Below are positions 1-8,928 of a stretch of 64,000 nt of DNA, in pieces (position 1 is the first letter of the stretch; every line of letters begins with the position of its first letter). A program made the translations under genes and the position numbers. The notes beneath the pieces are model-generated. The model saw only the letters and a list, made by a program, of their open reading frames with translations, was not told the DNA's origin and made no database searches. Where the stretch lies: assembly GCF_003590645.1 (NCBI RefSeq), contig NZ_CP031834.1:1426501-1490500 (forward strand). Reading direction: 5' to 3'. The stretch is from Mesorhizobium sp. DCY119 (GTDB taxonomy: Bacteria; Pseudomonadota; Alphaproteobacteria; Rhizobiales; Rhizobiaceae).

Positions 1-1
1 C

Positions 2-100
2 CATCTCAGGACGTTGCGGCTCGTCGACGGGCCGGACGCCGTGCACCGCCGCCAGATCGCCCGCAACGAGCTTAGAAAATACACGCAGGAAAAGGTTTAG
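2..100 (+). CDS. acyl-CoA dehydrogenase, C-terminal end (partial)
   Basis: Only the last 32 codons lie in the window, and the reading frame enters from the left edge. The translation starts HLRTLRLVDGPDAVHRRQIA and ends ELRKYTQEKV followed by TAG. The pattern R-T-L-R-L-x-D-G-P-D-x-V-H-R is typical of the extreme C-terminus of acyl-CoA dehydrogenases (FAD-dependent, fatty-acid or branched-acid beta-oxidation). The identification rests on this short tail alone, so the family is fairly clear but the substrate cannot be judged. Confidence 0.7.
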   Translation, partial: HLRTLRLVDGPDAVHRRQIARNELRKYTQEKV

Positions 101-125
101 CGATCATGCCTTGGCTGCCGTCAGT

Positions 126-222
126 ACCCCCACCCCTAACCCCTCCCCACAAGGGGGAGGGGAATATTGTGCCGGCCTATCCAATTCCCTCCCCCTTGTG
201 GGGAGGGGTTAGGGGTGGGGGT
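126..222. repeat. palindromic intergenic repeat (36-bp arms)
   Basis: A near-perfect inverted repeat: the left arm at about 126-162 (ACCCCCACCCCTAACCCC...) is the reverse complement of the right arm at about 187-222, with a 24-nt spacer. Each arm also contains its own small hairpin (CTCCCC/GGGGAG type). It lies between two same-strand genes. This is a REP/RIME-like element of the kind scattered in rhizobial intergenic DNA. I see no coding potential in it. Confidence 0.85.
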
Positions 223-326
223 ATCGAGCCGCCGCAACGTGCGTCGTCTTCATACGAAATAGTCCTGCCACAACGAGAAGAGGCTCGGGTCAGGGATTGC
301 CTGTCCTTTGAACCGAGGTGCGTGGC

Positions 327-1295
327 ATGAAGGCAATCGTCGTCAACAATTACGGCTCGATCGACCAGATCGTCTATGCGGACTGGCCGGAGCCGGAAGC
401 CAAGGGCAATCAGGTCGTCATCGAGGCGGAGGCCATCGGCGTCAATTTTCCTGACGGTTTGCTGGTGCAGGGCCTCTACCAGATGAAGCCGGAGCTGCCC
501 TTCGTGCCGGGCATGGAGGTGGCGGGCAAGGTTGTTGCCGTCGGGCCGGATGTGAAGTCGCTGAAGGTTGGTGACCGGGCTGCGGCACTTTCCACCCATG
601 GCAGCTATGCCGAACGGGTCGCGGTGCCTGAGCCGGCAGCGATGAAGCTGCCGGACGGTATGGATGCCGGCCACGCCTGCGCGCTGATCTGCGGTTACGG
701 CACTTCGCACTACGCCCTGAAGCAGCGCGCGCAGATAAAACCCGGCGAAACGCTCTGCGTGCTCGGCGCGTCGGGCCTGACCGGCATCGCGGCGATCCAG
801 ATCGGCAAGGCGATGGGCGCGACCGTCATCGGTGTGGCGTCGACCGAGGAGAAGCGCCAGATCGCGAAGCAGGCCGGCGCGGATATCGTGCTCGGCTATG
901 AAGACCTCAAGGATCGCCTGAAGGAAGCGACCGGCGGCAAGGGCGTCGATGTCGCCTTCGACCCGGTCGGCGGTGAAGCCTTCGATGCGCTGTCGCGTTC
1001 GATGGGCTGGGGCGGGCGACTGCTGGTCATCGGCTTTGCCTCGGGCACGATCCCGAAATTCCCGGTCAATCTGGCGCTGGTCAAAGGGTTTTCGGTGGTC
1101 GGCGTGTTCTGGGGCGCTTTCACTGCCAAGGAACCGCAGGCCTATGCCGAGAACATGAGCGAGCTGCTCGGCTGGTATCGCGCCGGCAAGGTCAAGCCCG
1201 TCATCGAAGGCACCTATCCGCTTGCCGACGCGGCAAAGATACTGAAGCGCGTGATCGGGCGCGGCGCGTCCGGCAAGCTTATCCTCAAGCCGTGA
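327..1295 (+). CDS. zinc-independent MDR oxidoreductase, NADPH:quinone oxidoreductase family
   Basis: A 322-residue medium-chain dehydrogenase/reductase. The N-terminal GroES-like domain has the quinone-reductase pattern GVNFPDGLLVQGLY (about 38-51) and PGMEVAGKVVAVG (about 61-73). The Rossmann domain has CVLGASGLTGIAAIQIGKAM (about 144-163). Structural-zinc cysteines and catalytic zinc ligands are absent, which fits the QOR/crotonyl-CoA-reductase-like branch. The ATG at 327 is preferred over a GTG at 318 because GAGG lies about 10 nt upstream of it. It is followed after 12 nt by a second, interrupted member of the same superfamily, and preceded by an acyl-CoA dehydrogenase, which may point to acyl or quinone chemistry. 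The true substrate is unknown. Confidence 0.85.
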   Translation: MKAIVVNNYGSIDQIVYADWPEPEAKGNQVVIEAEAIGVNFPDGLLVQGLYQMKPELPFVPGMEVAGKVVAVGPDVKSLKVGDRAAALSTHGSYAERVAVPEPAAMKLPDGMDAGHACALICGYGTSHYALKQRAQIKPGETLCVLGASGLTGIAAIQIGKAMGATVIGVASTEEKRQIAKQAGADIVLGYEDLKDRLKEATGGKGVDVAFDPVGGEAFDALSRSMGWGGRLLVIGFASGTIPKFPVNLALVKGFSVVGVFWGAFTAKEPQAYAENMSELLGWYRAGKVKPVIEGTYPLADAAKILKRVIGRGASGKLILKP

Positions 1296-1307
1296 ACGGA
1301 GTTTTCC

Positions 1308-2348
1308 ATGGCACTCCCATCCGAGATGAACGCACTGCTTCTGACCAATGACGGCTACACCAAGACGCCCTCGGGAAGCGTTCTGGAGGCGATGGAGCCT
1401 TATGTCGTGCCCGGCCGCATCGCCGTGCCTTCGCCGAAGCCGAAGCAGGTTCTGATCAAGGTCAGCCTCGCCTCGATCAACCCGTCCGACGTGATGTTCA
1501 TCAAGGGTCAGTACGGCCAGCCGCGTTTCGTCGGCCAGCCTGCCGGTTTCGAGGGTGTCGGCATCGTCGCGGCTGCCGGCGACGATCCGGCCGCGCAGAA
1601 TATGCTCGGAAAGCGCGTCGCCTTCGCCACCGGCTACACCAATTAGGGCGCCTGGGCCGAATATGCGATGGCCGAAGCCTCAGCCTGCATCCCGCTGATC
1701 GACAGCGTGCGCGACGAGGATGCCGCCGCCATGATCGTCAACCCGCTGACTGCTCTGGCCATGTTCGACATCATTCGGGAAGCGGGCGAGAAGGCTTTCG
1801 TGCTGACCGCCGGCGCCAGCCAGCTGTCAAAGCTGATCATGGGCGTAGCCCGGGACGAAGGCTATCGCCCCATCGCCATCGTCCGGCGCGACGACCAGAT
1901 CCCGCTGCTGAAGGAGGCGGGAGCCGCGCATGTGCTCAATGCCGAAGCGCCGGATTTCGCCAGTGCCTTGAAAGAGGTGATGAAGACTGAGCAGCCGCGC
2001 ATCTTCCTCGATGCCGTCACCGGCCCGCTTGCGGGGGCGATCTTCGATGCCATGCCCAAGGGCGCGCGCTGGATCGTCTATGGCAGGATGGACCTTTCCA
2101 CCACGCCGATCGTCCAGCCCGGCCAGCTCATCTTCATGGACAAGAAGATCGAAGGCTTCTGGCTGGTCGAGTGGATGCGCGACACGCCCATCGAGCGCAA
2201 GGGCCGCGCGGTGATGGAAGCGCAGAAGCGCTTTTCGGACGGGCGCTGGGCGACCGACGTGACGGCGGTGGTGCCGCTCTCGGAAGCGATGGCGCGGGTA
2301 CCGGCGGAACTCGCCAAGCCGAACGGGAAGGTTTTTATCAAGCCTTGA
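1308..2348 (+). pseudogene. MDR-family (zinc-binding-type) dehydrogenase interrupted by an in-frame amber codon
   Basis: A single reading frame of 347 codons reads as one MDR dehydrogenase except for a TAG at 1644-1646 (codon 113). Upstream the protein ends ...GKRVAFATGYTN. Immediately after the stop it continues GAWAEYAMAEASACIP, the usual GxWAEY segment of the family, and then the cofactor domain (FVLTAGASQLSKLIMGVA) through to GKVFIKP at 2348. No frame shift is needed, so one base change explains the break. The downstream half could restart at ATG 1668, but would lack most of the GroES-like fold. It lies 12 nt after an intact paralogue. Options are a recent pseudogene, a sequencing or assembly error, or stop-codon read-through. 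I favour the first two. Confidence 0.8.
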
Positions 2349-2359
2349 GGGGCTGCTAT

Positions 2360-2503
2360 TCCTTCTCCCCGTTTACGGGGAGAAGGTGGCCCGAAGGGCC
2401 GGATGAGGGGCAGCTCTTACAGTGAAGGTGAGTTGCAATCGCGAGCCGTCGCACCGCCCCTCATCTGCCTGCCGGCATCTTCTCCCCGTGAACGGGGAGA
2501 AGA
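2360..2503. repeat. modular palindromic intergenic repeat
   Basis: Two hairpins of the type CTTCTCCCCGTTTACGGGGA face each other (about 2362-2388 and 2477-2503) with complementary inner parts (GCCGGATGAGGGGC near 2397-2411 against GCCCCTCATCTG near 2456-2467). It fills the gap between convergent genes. A related element of the same architecture ends the window (63720-63912). It could also help terminate both flanking transcripts. Confidence 0.8.
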
Positions 2504-2511
2504 AAGCAGTC

Positions 2512-5500
2512 CTACTCCGCCGGCTCCACATTCGTGTAAGCCGCTTCTTCCAGCTCGCGCTTGAGCCGCGCTTCTTCCTCGACCTTGGGCGTGACCCAGC
2601 GGCCGAGCAGCAGATAGGCGACGGGTGTCAGGAACAGCGTCGAGGCCGTTGCCAGTCCCAGCCCGCCGACGATGACCCAGCCGAGCGCGATGCGCGCTTC
2701 GGCGCCGGCGCCTGAGGCCAGCACCAGCGGCAGGCCGCCAAGCACGGTACAGATCATGGTCATCATCACCGGGCGCAGGCGGATGTTGGAGGCCTCCTCG
2801 ATCGCTTGGCGCACGCCCATGCCGCGGTCGCGCAGCTGGTTGGCGAACTCGACGATGAGGATGCCGTTCTTGGCCATGATGCCGACGAGCATCACCAGCC
2901 CGATCTGGCTGTAGGCGTTGAGGCTGGTGCCGGTCAAAAGCAGCGCGAACACCGCGCAGGCAAGCCCGAGCGGCACCGTCGCCATGATGATGACGGCGCT
3001 GACGAAGCTTTCGAACTGGGCCGCCAGAACCAGCAGGATGATGACCAGCGCGAAGCCGAAGATGGTCAGCATGCTGCCGCTGCTTTCGCCGAGCGTGGCA
3101 GCTTCGGCGAGCGGGATGATGCGCGCGCCTGGCGGCAGCAGCGGGCCGGCGATTTCCTGGGCGGCCTTCAGCGCATCGCCAAGTGCGAAGTCGCTGCGCA
3201 GGTTCGCGGTGACCGCGACCGAGCGCAATTGCTGCTCGCGCGTCAGCGACGGCGGCACGGCGCGTTCGGTCAGCGTGGCGATCGTCGCCATCGGCACGAA
3301 GCGGCCGTCCGTGGTCTTCATGAAGATGTTTTCGAGGTCGGTCGGGTCGTTGATCGGATTGGTCGTCGAAACGAGCTTCACCTTGTAGGCGCGGTCGTTG
3401 ATGAAGACCTCGTCCACCTCACGCCCGTCCAGCATCGCCTGCACGGCGTTGGCCAGCCCGGTTATGTCGATGCCGAGGTCCGAGGCGCGTTCGCGGTCGA
3501 TCTCGACGGCAAGCTGCGGCTGGGTCGCATCGTTGGACAGGCGCGGCTGCTGGAAGCGCGGGTCCTTCTCCATCTCGGTGACGACCTTGTTGGCCGCCAC
3601 GCCGAGATCGGCATAGCTGTTGGAGCCGACGATGGCGAATTGCAGGCCGTTGCCGGCGCCGCGAATGCCGAGGCTGTTGGGCGAAACCGGGAAGGCACGT
3701 ACGCCGGGAACATTGGCGACCGCCTTGCTGATGTCGGCCATGATCTCCTGCTGCGAGCGCGTGCGCTTGTCCCAGGGCGCAAGCGACATGACCATGAAGC
3801 CGCTGTTGACCGAGCCGCCCTGGCCGACATTGGCGAAGGTGTTCTCGATCTCGCCGGAATCGCGCAGCGGCTGGATCAGCTGCTCGATGCGGCGCATCTG
3901 CTGGGTGGTGTATTCCAGGCTCACGCCCTGCGGCGCGGTAACCCGCAGCAGCGCCAGCGAGCGGTCCTCGTTCGGCGTCAGTTCCTGGCGGATCAGGCCG
4001 AATGCGCCATAGGCGGCGGCGGCGAACAGGACCGAAACGATGATGACGATGGCCGGCGCGTCGAGGCAGGCATGCAGGCAGCGGCGGTAGAGGGCGGCGA
4101 GGAACGTGCCGATGCGTCCCATGATGCCGTGATGTGCGTGGTCCGCTTCCGAGCCGCCCGCCTTCAGCATGCGCGAGGCGAGCATCGGGCACAGCGACAG
4201 CGCGACGATGGACGACAGCAGCACCGCCATGGCCAGCACGAAGCCGAATTCGCGGAACAGGCCGCCGGTCTGGCCGGGCAGGAACGAGAGCGGGATGAAC
4301 ACTGCGGCGAGCGTAGCGGTCGTCGCGACGACGGCGAAGAACACTTCCTGCGTGCCGAGCACGGCTGCCGCGCGCGGGCCCATGCCCTCGTTGCGGCGGC
4401 GCACGATGTTTTCGAGCACGACGATGGCATCGTCGACGACAAGGCCGGTCGCCAGCACCAGCGCCAGCAGCGTCAGGATGTTGATGGAGAAGCCGGCGAG
4501 ATAGATCGCCGCGATCGTGCCGATCAGCGCCACCGGCATGGCAAGGCCGGGGATGAGCGTGGCGCGCCAGTCGAGCAGGAACAGATAGATGATCAGGAGC
4601 ACGATCGACACCGACAGCACCAGCGCGATCTCGACCTCGTGGACGGCGCCATTGACGAAGACGGCATCGTCGCTGGTCACGCGTATGTTCATGCCTTCGG
4701 GCAGCGTCGCCTGTATCTTGTCGACGGCGGCGTGCACGCCGGTGGAAATGTCCAGCGTGTTGGACTGCGCCTGCCGGATGATGCCGAGGCCGATGCCTGG
4801 CTGGCCGTTGGAGCGCAGCGACGACTGGCCGATGTCGGGTCCGATCGTCACGGTGGCGACATCGCCGATGCGGGTGCGGCCCTTTATGACGATGCTCTCA
4901 AAGGCTTCCGGGGTGGTCACCGAAGCGGTCGCGCGCACGATGATGTTCTGGTCTTTGCTGGTCAGCGCGCCGGCCGGCGTGTCGAGCGAAACGGTCGACA
5001 GGGCATTGCTGATGTCGGCGACGGTCATTCCAAGGCTGGAAAGCTTGGTCTGGTCGATATCGATGCGAAAGATCTTGTCGCGGTCGCCGAAAATCTGGAC
5101 GTCGGCGACGCCCGGCACCGCCGACAGCGTGTCGATGATCTGGTCATCGATGAAGATGGTCATGTCCTCGACGGACATGCGGTCCGAGGTCACCGCCAGG
5201 CGCAGCACGGCGTCGGAATTGGCGTCCGCCTTGACGATGCGGGGCGGGTCGGCGTCATCGGGCAGCTGGTTGGTGACGCGGGCGACCGCGTCGCGCATGT
5301 CGGCTGCGGCCACATCGAGATTGACGCCGTCAGCGAATTCCACGGTGACACGGCTGCGTCCGTAGGACGAGCTCGACGAGATCGACTTGACGCCGGAAAC
5401 GCGCGAGACCGCGCCCTCCAATATGGTCGTCAGCTCGCGGTCGATGGTTTCGGCGGCAGCGCCCGAATAGTCGGCGGTGATGGTAATGACGGGCCGGTCG

Positions 5501-5613
5501 ACGTCGGGCAGCTCGCGCACTTCGACGCCGAAGAAGGCGGCAAGCCCCGCGACCACGATCAGCGTGTTGATGACGAAGGCCATGATCGGGCGGCGCACGA
5601 AAAGCGCCGTCAT
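2512..5613 (-). CDS. RND multidrug efflux pump, inner-membrane permease (HAE-1/AcrB family)
   Basis: About 1033 residues, the normal length for AcrB/MexF-type transporters. It starts MTALFVRRPIMAFVINTLIV, with the RRP motif followed by TM1. Proton-relay residues are visible: the two adjacent aspartates in TM4 (LATGLVVDDAIVVLEN) and the lysine in TM10 (VGIMAKNGILIVEF). The two large periplasmic loops and 12 hydrophobic segments are as expected. It exports drugs or other amphiphiles using the proton gradient. An in-frame GTG at 5646 would add 11 residues (METHNGGSEKG), but the family start matches ATG 5613. It is transcribed after its adaptor gene with a 54-nt gap. No outer-membrane TolC-type gene is adjacent. 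Confidence 0.95.
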   Translation of the reverse strand: MTALFVRRPIMAFVINTLIVVAGLAAFFGVEVRELPDVDRPVITITADYSGAAAETIDRELTTILEGAVSRVSGVKSISSSSSYGRSRVTVEFADGVNLDVAAADMRDAVARVTNQLPDDADPPRIVKADANSDAVLRLAVTSDRMSVEDMTIFIDDQIIDTLSAVPGVADVQIFGDRDKIFRIDIDQTKLSSLGMTVADISNALSTVSLDTPAGALTSKDQNIIVRATASVTTPEAFESIVIKGRTRIGDVATVTIGPDIGQSSLRSNGQPGIGLGIIRQAQSNTLDISTGVHAAVDKIQATLPEGMNIRVTSDDAVFVNGAVHEVEIALVLSVSIVLLIIYLFLLDWRATLIPGLAMPVALIGTIAAIYLAGFSINILTLLALVLATGLVVDDAIVVLENIVRRRNEGMGPRAAAVLGTQEVFFAVVATTATLAAVFIPLSFLPGQTGGLFREFGFVLAMAVLLSSIVALSLCPMLASRMLKAGGSEADHAHHGIMGRIGTFLAALYRRCLHACLDAPAIVIIVSVLFAAAAYGAFGLIRQELTPNEDRSLALLRVTAPQGVSLEYTTQQMRRIEQLIQPLRDSGEIENTFANVGQGGSVNSGFMVMSLAPWDKRTRSQQEIMADISKAVANVPGVRAFPVSPNSLGIRGAGNGLQFAIVGSNSYADLGVAANKVVTEMEKDPRFQQPRLSNDATQPQLAVEIDRERASDLGIDITGLANAVQAMLDGREVDEVFINDRAYKVKLVSTTNPINDPTDLENIFMKTTDGRFVPMATIATLTERAVPPSLTREQQLRSVAVTANLRSDFALGDALKAAQEIAGPLLPPGARIIPLAEAATLGESSGSMLTIFGFALVIILLVLAAQFESFVSAVIIMATVPLGLACAVFALLLTGTSLNAYSQIGLVMLVGIMAKNGILIVEFANQLRDRGMGVRQAIEEASNIRLRPVMMTMICTVLGGLPLVLASGAGAEARIALGWVIVGGLGLATASTLFLTPVAYLLLGRWVTPKVEEEARLKRELEEAAYTNVEPAE

Positions 5614-5667
5614 GCCCTTTTCGCTGCCGCCGTTATGCGTTTCCACTATGCCCGCCCCCCGCGCCGC

Positions 5668-6834
5668 TTATGAGCCGCTGCCGGCAGGGGCCGGTGTCGC
5701 GGTTCTCGGCTCTGCACCGGCAATCAGCACGTCGGCGCCTTCGCGCACGGCATGAACGCCCTCGGTGACGACGATATCGCCGGCCATGATCGGAGCGTCG
5801 ATGAGGACGCTCTCGCTGTTGCGCTGGATGATGCGGACAGGGGTACGCTTGGCCTTGCCGCTCTGGATCGCCCAGACGAAGGCACCATCGGTGCCCCATT
5901 GGATCGCCAGCGGGTCGACGGAAGGATAGGTATCGCCGGGAAAGCCCATGGCGACCTGGAACGACATGCCGGCGCGCAGCTTGTCGCCGACATTCTCGAT
6001 TTTCGCGCGCACCAGCAGCGTGCGGCTAGCCTCTTCCAGGCGGTTGTCCACCGCGCTGACCGTTCCCTTGAATGTCTGGCCCGGCATGGCGATGGGCGTT
6101 GCCGTCAGCGGCTGGCCCACTGCAACGGCGGTGGTGAAGCGTTCGGGCACCCAGAAGTCGATGATGATCGAAGAGCGGTCGTCGATCGTGGCGACGGTGG
6201 TCGTCGTCGTGACGTAGTTGCCGGCCTCGATCGGCAGGATGCCGACGAAGCCGGAAATCGGCGCGACGATGGCGCGGCGCTCAAGCGCCAGCTGGGCTTC
6301 CTGCAGCGCCAGCTGTGCGTTGTCGAGCGCAAGCTGTGCATCGGAGACCTGAACCGCGGTAACGGTATTGGTGCCGCGCAGCGTCTTGGCGCGGTCGGCC
6401 TTGGACTGTGCGTCGGCCACGGCAACCTTCGCGCGGTCGAGCGCGATCTTCTCGCCGTCCGAATCGAGCCGGGCGATCACGGCTCCGGCTTCGACCTTGC
6501 TTCCGGGCGTTACCGTCAGTTCGGTAAGGCGGCCGGAAGAATAGGGATTGATCGCAACAGATGCGTTGGCACGCCCGGTGCCGATTGCCTGGAGCCGGTC
6601 ATTGATCGTTGCTGAGGTGACAGGCGCGGTGATGACCGCCGTCTGCTGGCCGCGCCCGCCCTGCCGATTGCCGCCGGCTGCGGCGGTGCCTTCGGTCTTG
6701 GCTGTCGCGCCATAGGCCCAGTCGATGCCCCAGCGCGCCAGAATCTCGGGTGCGCCGGGATAAAAACGAGCCCAAGCGGCAGCGGCCACCACAAGGATGA
6801 CCAGGGTAAAAACGATCTGTTTCCAGGCGGCCAT
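5668..6834 (-). CDS. RND efflux periplasmic adaptor (membrane fusion protein, HlyD/AcrA family)
   Basis: 388 residues from ATG 6834, chosen because GGAG sits just upstream and MAAWKQIVFTLVILVVAAAA is a classic N-terminal membrane anchor. The order is anchor, beta-barrel and lipoyl halves (LTELTVTPGSKVEAGAVIAR and the return strand RRAIVAPISGFVGILPIEAG), an alpha-hairpin of Ala/Gln-rich repeats (LDNAQLALQEAQLALE), and the membrane-proximal domain. It links the adjacent RND permease to an outer-membrane channel. It is the first gene of the two-gene minus-strand operon. A DxxSxxxDGxExxxxR-type Ca motif is not seen. The specific substrate is unknown. Confidence 0.93.
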   Translation of the reverse strand: MAAWKQIVFTLVILVVAAAAWARFYPGAPEILARWGIDWAYGATAKTEGTAAAGGNRQGGRGQQTAVITAPVTSATINDRLQAIGTGRANASVAINPYSSGRLTELTVTPGSKVEAGAVIARLDSDGEKIALDRAKVAVADAQSKADRAKTLRGTNTVTAVQVSDAQLALDNAQLALQEAQLALERRAIVAPISGFVGILPIEAGNYVTTTTTVATIDDRSSIIIDFWVPERFTTAVAVGQPLTATPIAMPGQTFKGTVSAVDNRLEEASRTLLVRAKIENVGDKLRAGMSFQVAMGFPGDTYPSVDPLAIQWGTDGAFVWAIQSGKAKRTPVRIIQRNSESVLIDAPIMAGDIVVTEGVHAVREGADVLIAGAEPRTATPAPAGSGS

Positions 6835-7044
6835 CGGCACTCCGGGCGTCGGGGCGGTGTATCGCCACTTGATTTCGTATCTGCCCGGCTCTCCACCGTC
6901 CCCGAGACAGCGAAATGGGCGCATATTCTAGGCGCAAAGCGCCGGAAAGTCAGTATCGCGCCTTTATGTCAATTCGCAGACGCCTTGGCACCTTAAATAT
7001 CGGTAATCATTCGGATGCGCTGCACAATATTGCGGCAATGCCGG

Positions 7045-7872
7045 CTATCTCAGGTCTTCCATTTCACGGATGCGCCTTGCGCTCTCCTTTTCCATCGAGC
7101 GCGTGATCTCACCGATCAGCGTTTCGGCCACGACGAACAGGGCTGCCGACGAATCCCACGAAGAGGGCACCGAGGTGCGGCCTGCAATAACATGGCGGGC
7201 GACGCGGGCGATCGGCGACAGCCACTGGTCGGTGAAAAGCATGACATCGACGCCACGGCCATGCGCCTTTTCGGCAAAGCGGATCAGGCTTTCCTGATAG
7301 CGGCGAATGTCGAAGACCAGCAGCACGTCGCGCTTGCCCATGTCGATGAGCCGGTCTCGCCATGTGCTTTCCTGGCCGGTCAGGTGGAACACGTTCGGAC
7401 GTACGATGGTGAGATGGGCCGCCATGTAGCGCGCGATGGGATCGGTGAAGCGCCCGCCGATGAGGAAGATCTTGGCGCGCGGGTTGGCGAGGCGGGCGAC
7501 GATGTCGACTATCTGCTTGTCGGAGACATGCCGGAAGGTTTCGCGGATATTCTCCAGCGTGGCTTCCAGCACCGGCGAGGTCTTGCCGCTCTCGGGTGTC
7601 GGACGCGCCACGGTCCGGGTGAGTGGCGATTGAAGCTGGGCTGCGAGTTCGTCCTGAAGCGTGGCCTGGAACTCAGGATAATTCTGGAAGCCGAGGCGCG
7701 AGACGAAGCGCAGGATGGTTGGCGAACTGACACCCGCCTGCTGCGAAAAGTCGGCTACCGTCTTCAGTCCGATCAGCGGATAATTGGCGATCAGCGTCTG
7801 CGCCGCCCGTCGTTCGCCTGCCGGCATCGTGTCGATGCGATCCGAAATCAGTTCGGCTATGCTCAGCGCCAT
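7045..7872 (-). CDS. RpiR/MurR-family transcriptional regulator (HTH_6 + SIS domain)
   Basis: 275 residues from ATG 7872, which has an excellent GGAGGTGAC ribosome site. The upstream extension of the open frame is not needed. The N-terminal HTH_6 domain (MALSIAELISDRIDTMPAGE to about residue 80) contains TVADFSQQAGVSSPTILRFV, the RpiR recognition-helix pattern. A C-terminal SIS sugar-isomerase domain follows (KIFLIGGRFTDPIARYMAAH ... VLLVFDIRRYQESLIRFAEK). The family normally senses phosphorylated sugars, but several members control amino-compound catabolism. It is divergent from the hydrolase-permease-ligase operon across a 185-bp intergenic region, so it is the likely local regulator. The inducer is unknown. 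Confidence 0.92.
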   Translation of the reverse strand: MALSIAELISDRIDTMPAGERRAAQTLIANYPLIGLKTVADFSQQAGVSSPTILRFVSRLGFQNYPEFQATLQDELAAQLQSPLTRTVARPTPESGKTSPVLEATLENIRETFRHVSDKQIVDIVARLANPRAKIFLIGGRFTDPIARYMAAHLTIVRPNVFHLTGQESTWRDRLIDMGKRDVLLVFDIRRYQESLIRFAEKAHGRGVDVMLFTDQWLSPIARVARHVIAGRTSVPSSWDSSAALFVVAETLIGEITRSMEKESARRIREMEDLR

Positions 7873-7959
7873 GTCACCTCCCGCGTCGTTCCCGCCAGAT
7901 GGCGAGACGCTTGTCCCCAAAGCTTTTCGTCCTGCCGTCAAACGCTTGCACAAAGCCGT

Positions 7960-7995
7960 TTGACAAAGTCTCGTAATGCGTATGAAATCATTCAT
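7960..7995 (+). promoter_or_regulatory. candidate promoter with overlapping dyad for the catabolic operon
   Basis: In the rpiR/hydrolase divergent gap, TTGACA (7960-7965) is followed after 17 nt by TGAAAT (7983-7988). A small dyad, ATGAA-N4-TTCAT (7982-7995), overlaps the presumed -10 and the start of transcription, a plausible place for repressor binding. The assignment is by eye only. Confidence 0.35.
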
Positions 7996-8057
7996 TGAGA
8001 CGCAAAGAAACAAAATACGTAACATACGATACGGCGTTTTCAGGGGACTGCAAGAGA

Positions 8058-8891
8058 ATGGAGACTGCGCGATCCGCAGCAGAGGAGGCGTATGAAGCCG
8101 TCCGGGTCAGCAACCGGAATGGCGCCAGCCCCTATCTGCTGGTCTGCGACCACGCATCGAATTTCATCCCCGCTTGTTTTGGCACGCTCGGCCTCGAAGA
8201 TTCCGAGCTTTCGCGCCACATCGCCTGGGACCCCGGCGCGCTTCCAGTCATTCGCCGCATGGCCGAAGCGCTGGATGCCACGCTGATCGAATCCTGTGTT
8301 TCCCGGCTCGTCATCGACTGCAACCGGCCACTCGACGCGCCCGATCTTATCTCTGCGGTCAGCGAGACCACGGTGGTTCCAGGGAATGAGAACCTGACCG
8401 AGGCACAGCGGCAGGAGCGCATCGCGCTATCCTGGCAGCCTTTCCACGACACGATCGAGGAAGTTATTGCCGAGCGGCTGGTGAAGGGCATGGAGACGCG
8501 GCTCGTTTCCGTCCATTCCTTCACGCCGGTCTACAAGGGCGTTTCGCGGCCCTGGCATATCGGCATCATCCACGACGAGGACGACAGCCTCGCTGCGCCG
8601 ATGATCGATGCGCTGAAGGCGGTCGACGGCATGACCGTCGGCGTCAACGAACCCTATTCGCCGGCCGACCGCGTCTATTTCACGCTGGAACGGCATGGCC
8701 GTGCGCGCGGGCTCGCCTGCGCGATGATCGAAATCCGCAACGATGAGATCCGGGATGAAACCGGGCAATGCAAGTGGGCGGATCTCCTGGCCGGCATTTT
8801 TGCCGGCTTGGAACCGGGGACGGGGACCAAGGCGTCCGCACGGCTGGGAAAAAGCCATGTGGCCGAGAAGGTAAATCAGAAAGTCGTCTAG
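8058..8891 (+). CDS. N-formylglutamate amidohydrolase (FGase) family hydrolase
   Basis: 277 residues from ATG 8058 (the open frame extends to 7995, but the conserved protein begins at METARSAAEEAY). Family signatures of the zinc amidohydrolase FGase fold are visible: LLVCDHASNFIP near residues 47-58, RLVIDCNRPLDAPD near 95-108, VSVHSFTPVYKG near 154-165, and IEIRNDEIRDETG near 234-246. HutG-type enzymes hydrolyse N-formyl-glutamate, but no histidine-utilisation gene is near. Its position first in an operon with a glutamine-synthetase-like ligase suggests it cleaves a gamma-glutamyl amide instead. That is an inference from context. The family call is firm and the substrate is open. Confidence 0.85.
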   Translation: METARSAAEEAYEAVRVSNRNGASPYLLVCDHASNFIPACFGTLGLEDSELSRHIAWDPGALPVIRRMAEALDATLIESCVSRLVIDCNRPLDAPDLISAVSETTVVPGNENLTEAQRQERIALSWQPFHDTIEEVIAERLVKGMETRLVSVHSFTPVYKGVSRPWHIGIIHDEDDSLAAPMIDALKAVDGMTVGVNEPYSPADRVYFTLERHGRARGLACAMIEIRNDEIRDETGQCKWADLLAGIFAGLEPGTGTKASARLGKSHVAEKVNQKVV

Positions 8892-8928
8892 CTAAGAAGT
8901 TGTCTAGCTGAAACAGGGGAACTTTCAC

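Noticed and set aside
126-222. CRISPR array from repeated palindromes
   Set aside because: The repeats are scattered single palindromes without regular spacers or cas genes.
2806-5673. 955-codon open frame on the + strand opposite the RND permease
   Set aside because: Composition (Arg, Asp, Gly, His-rich, no hydrophobic pattern) is that of an antisense shadow. The minus-strand permease has all family motifs.
8058-8891. hutG in a histidine utilisation operon
   Set aside because: No hutU, hutH, hutI or hutC homologue lies near either FGase-family gene.
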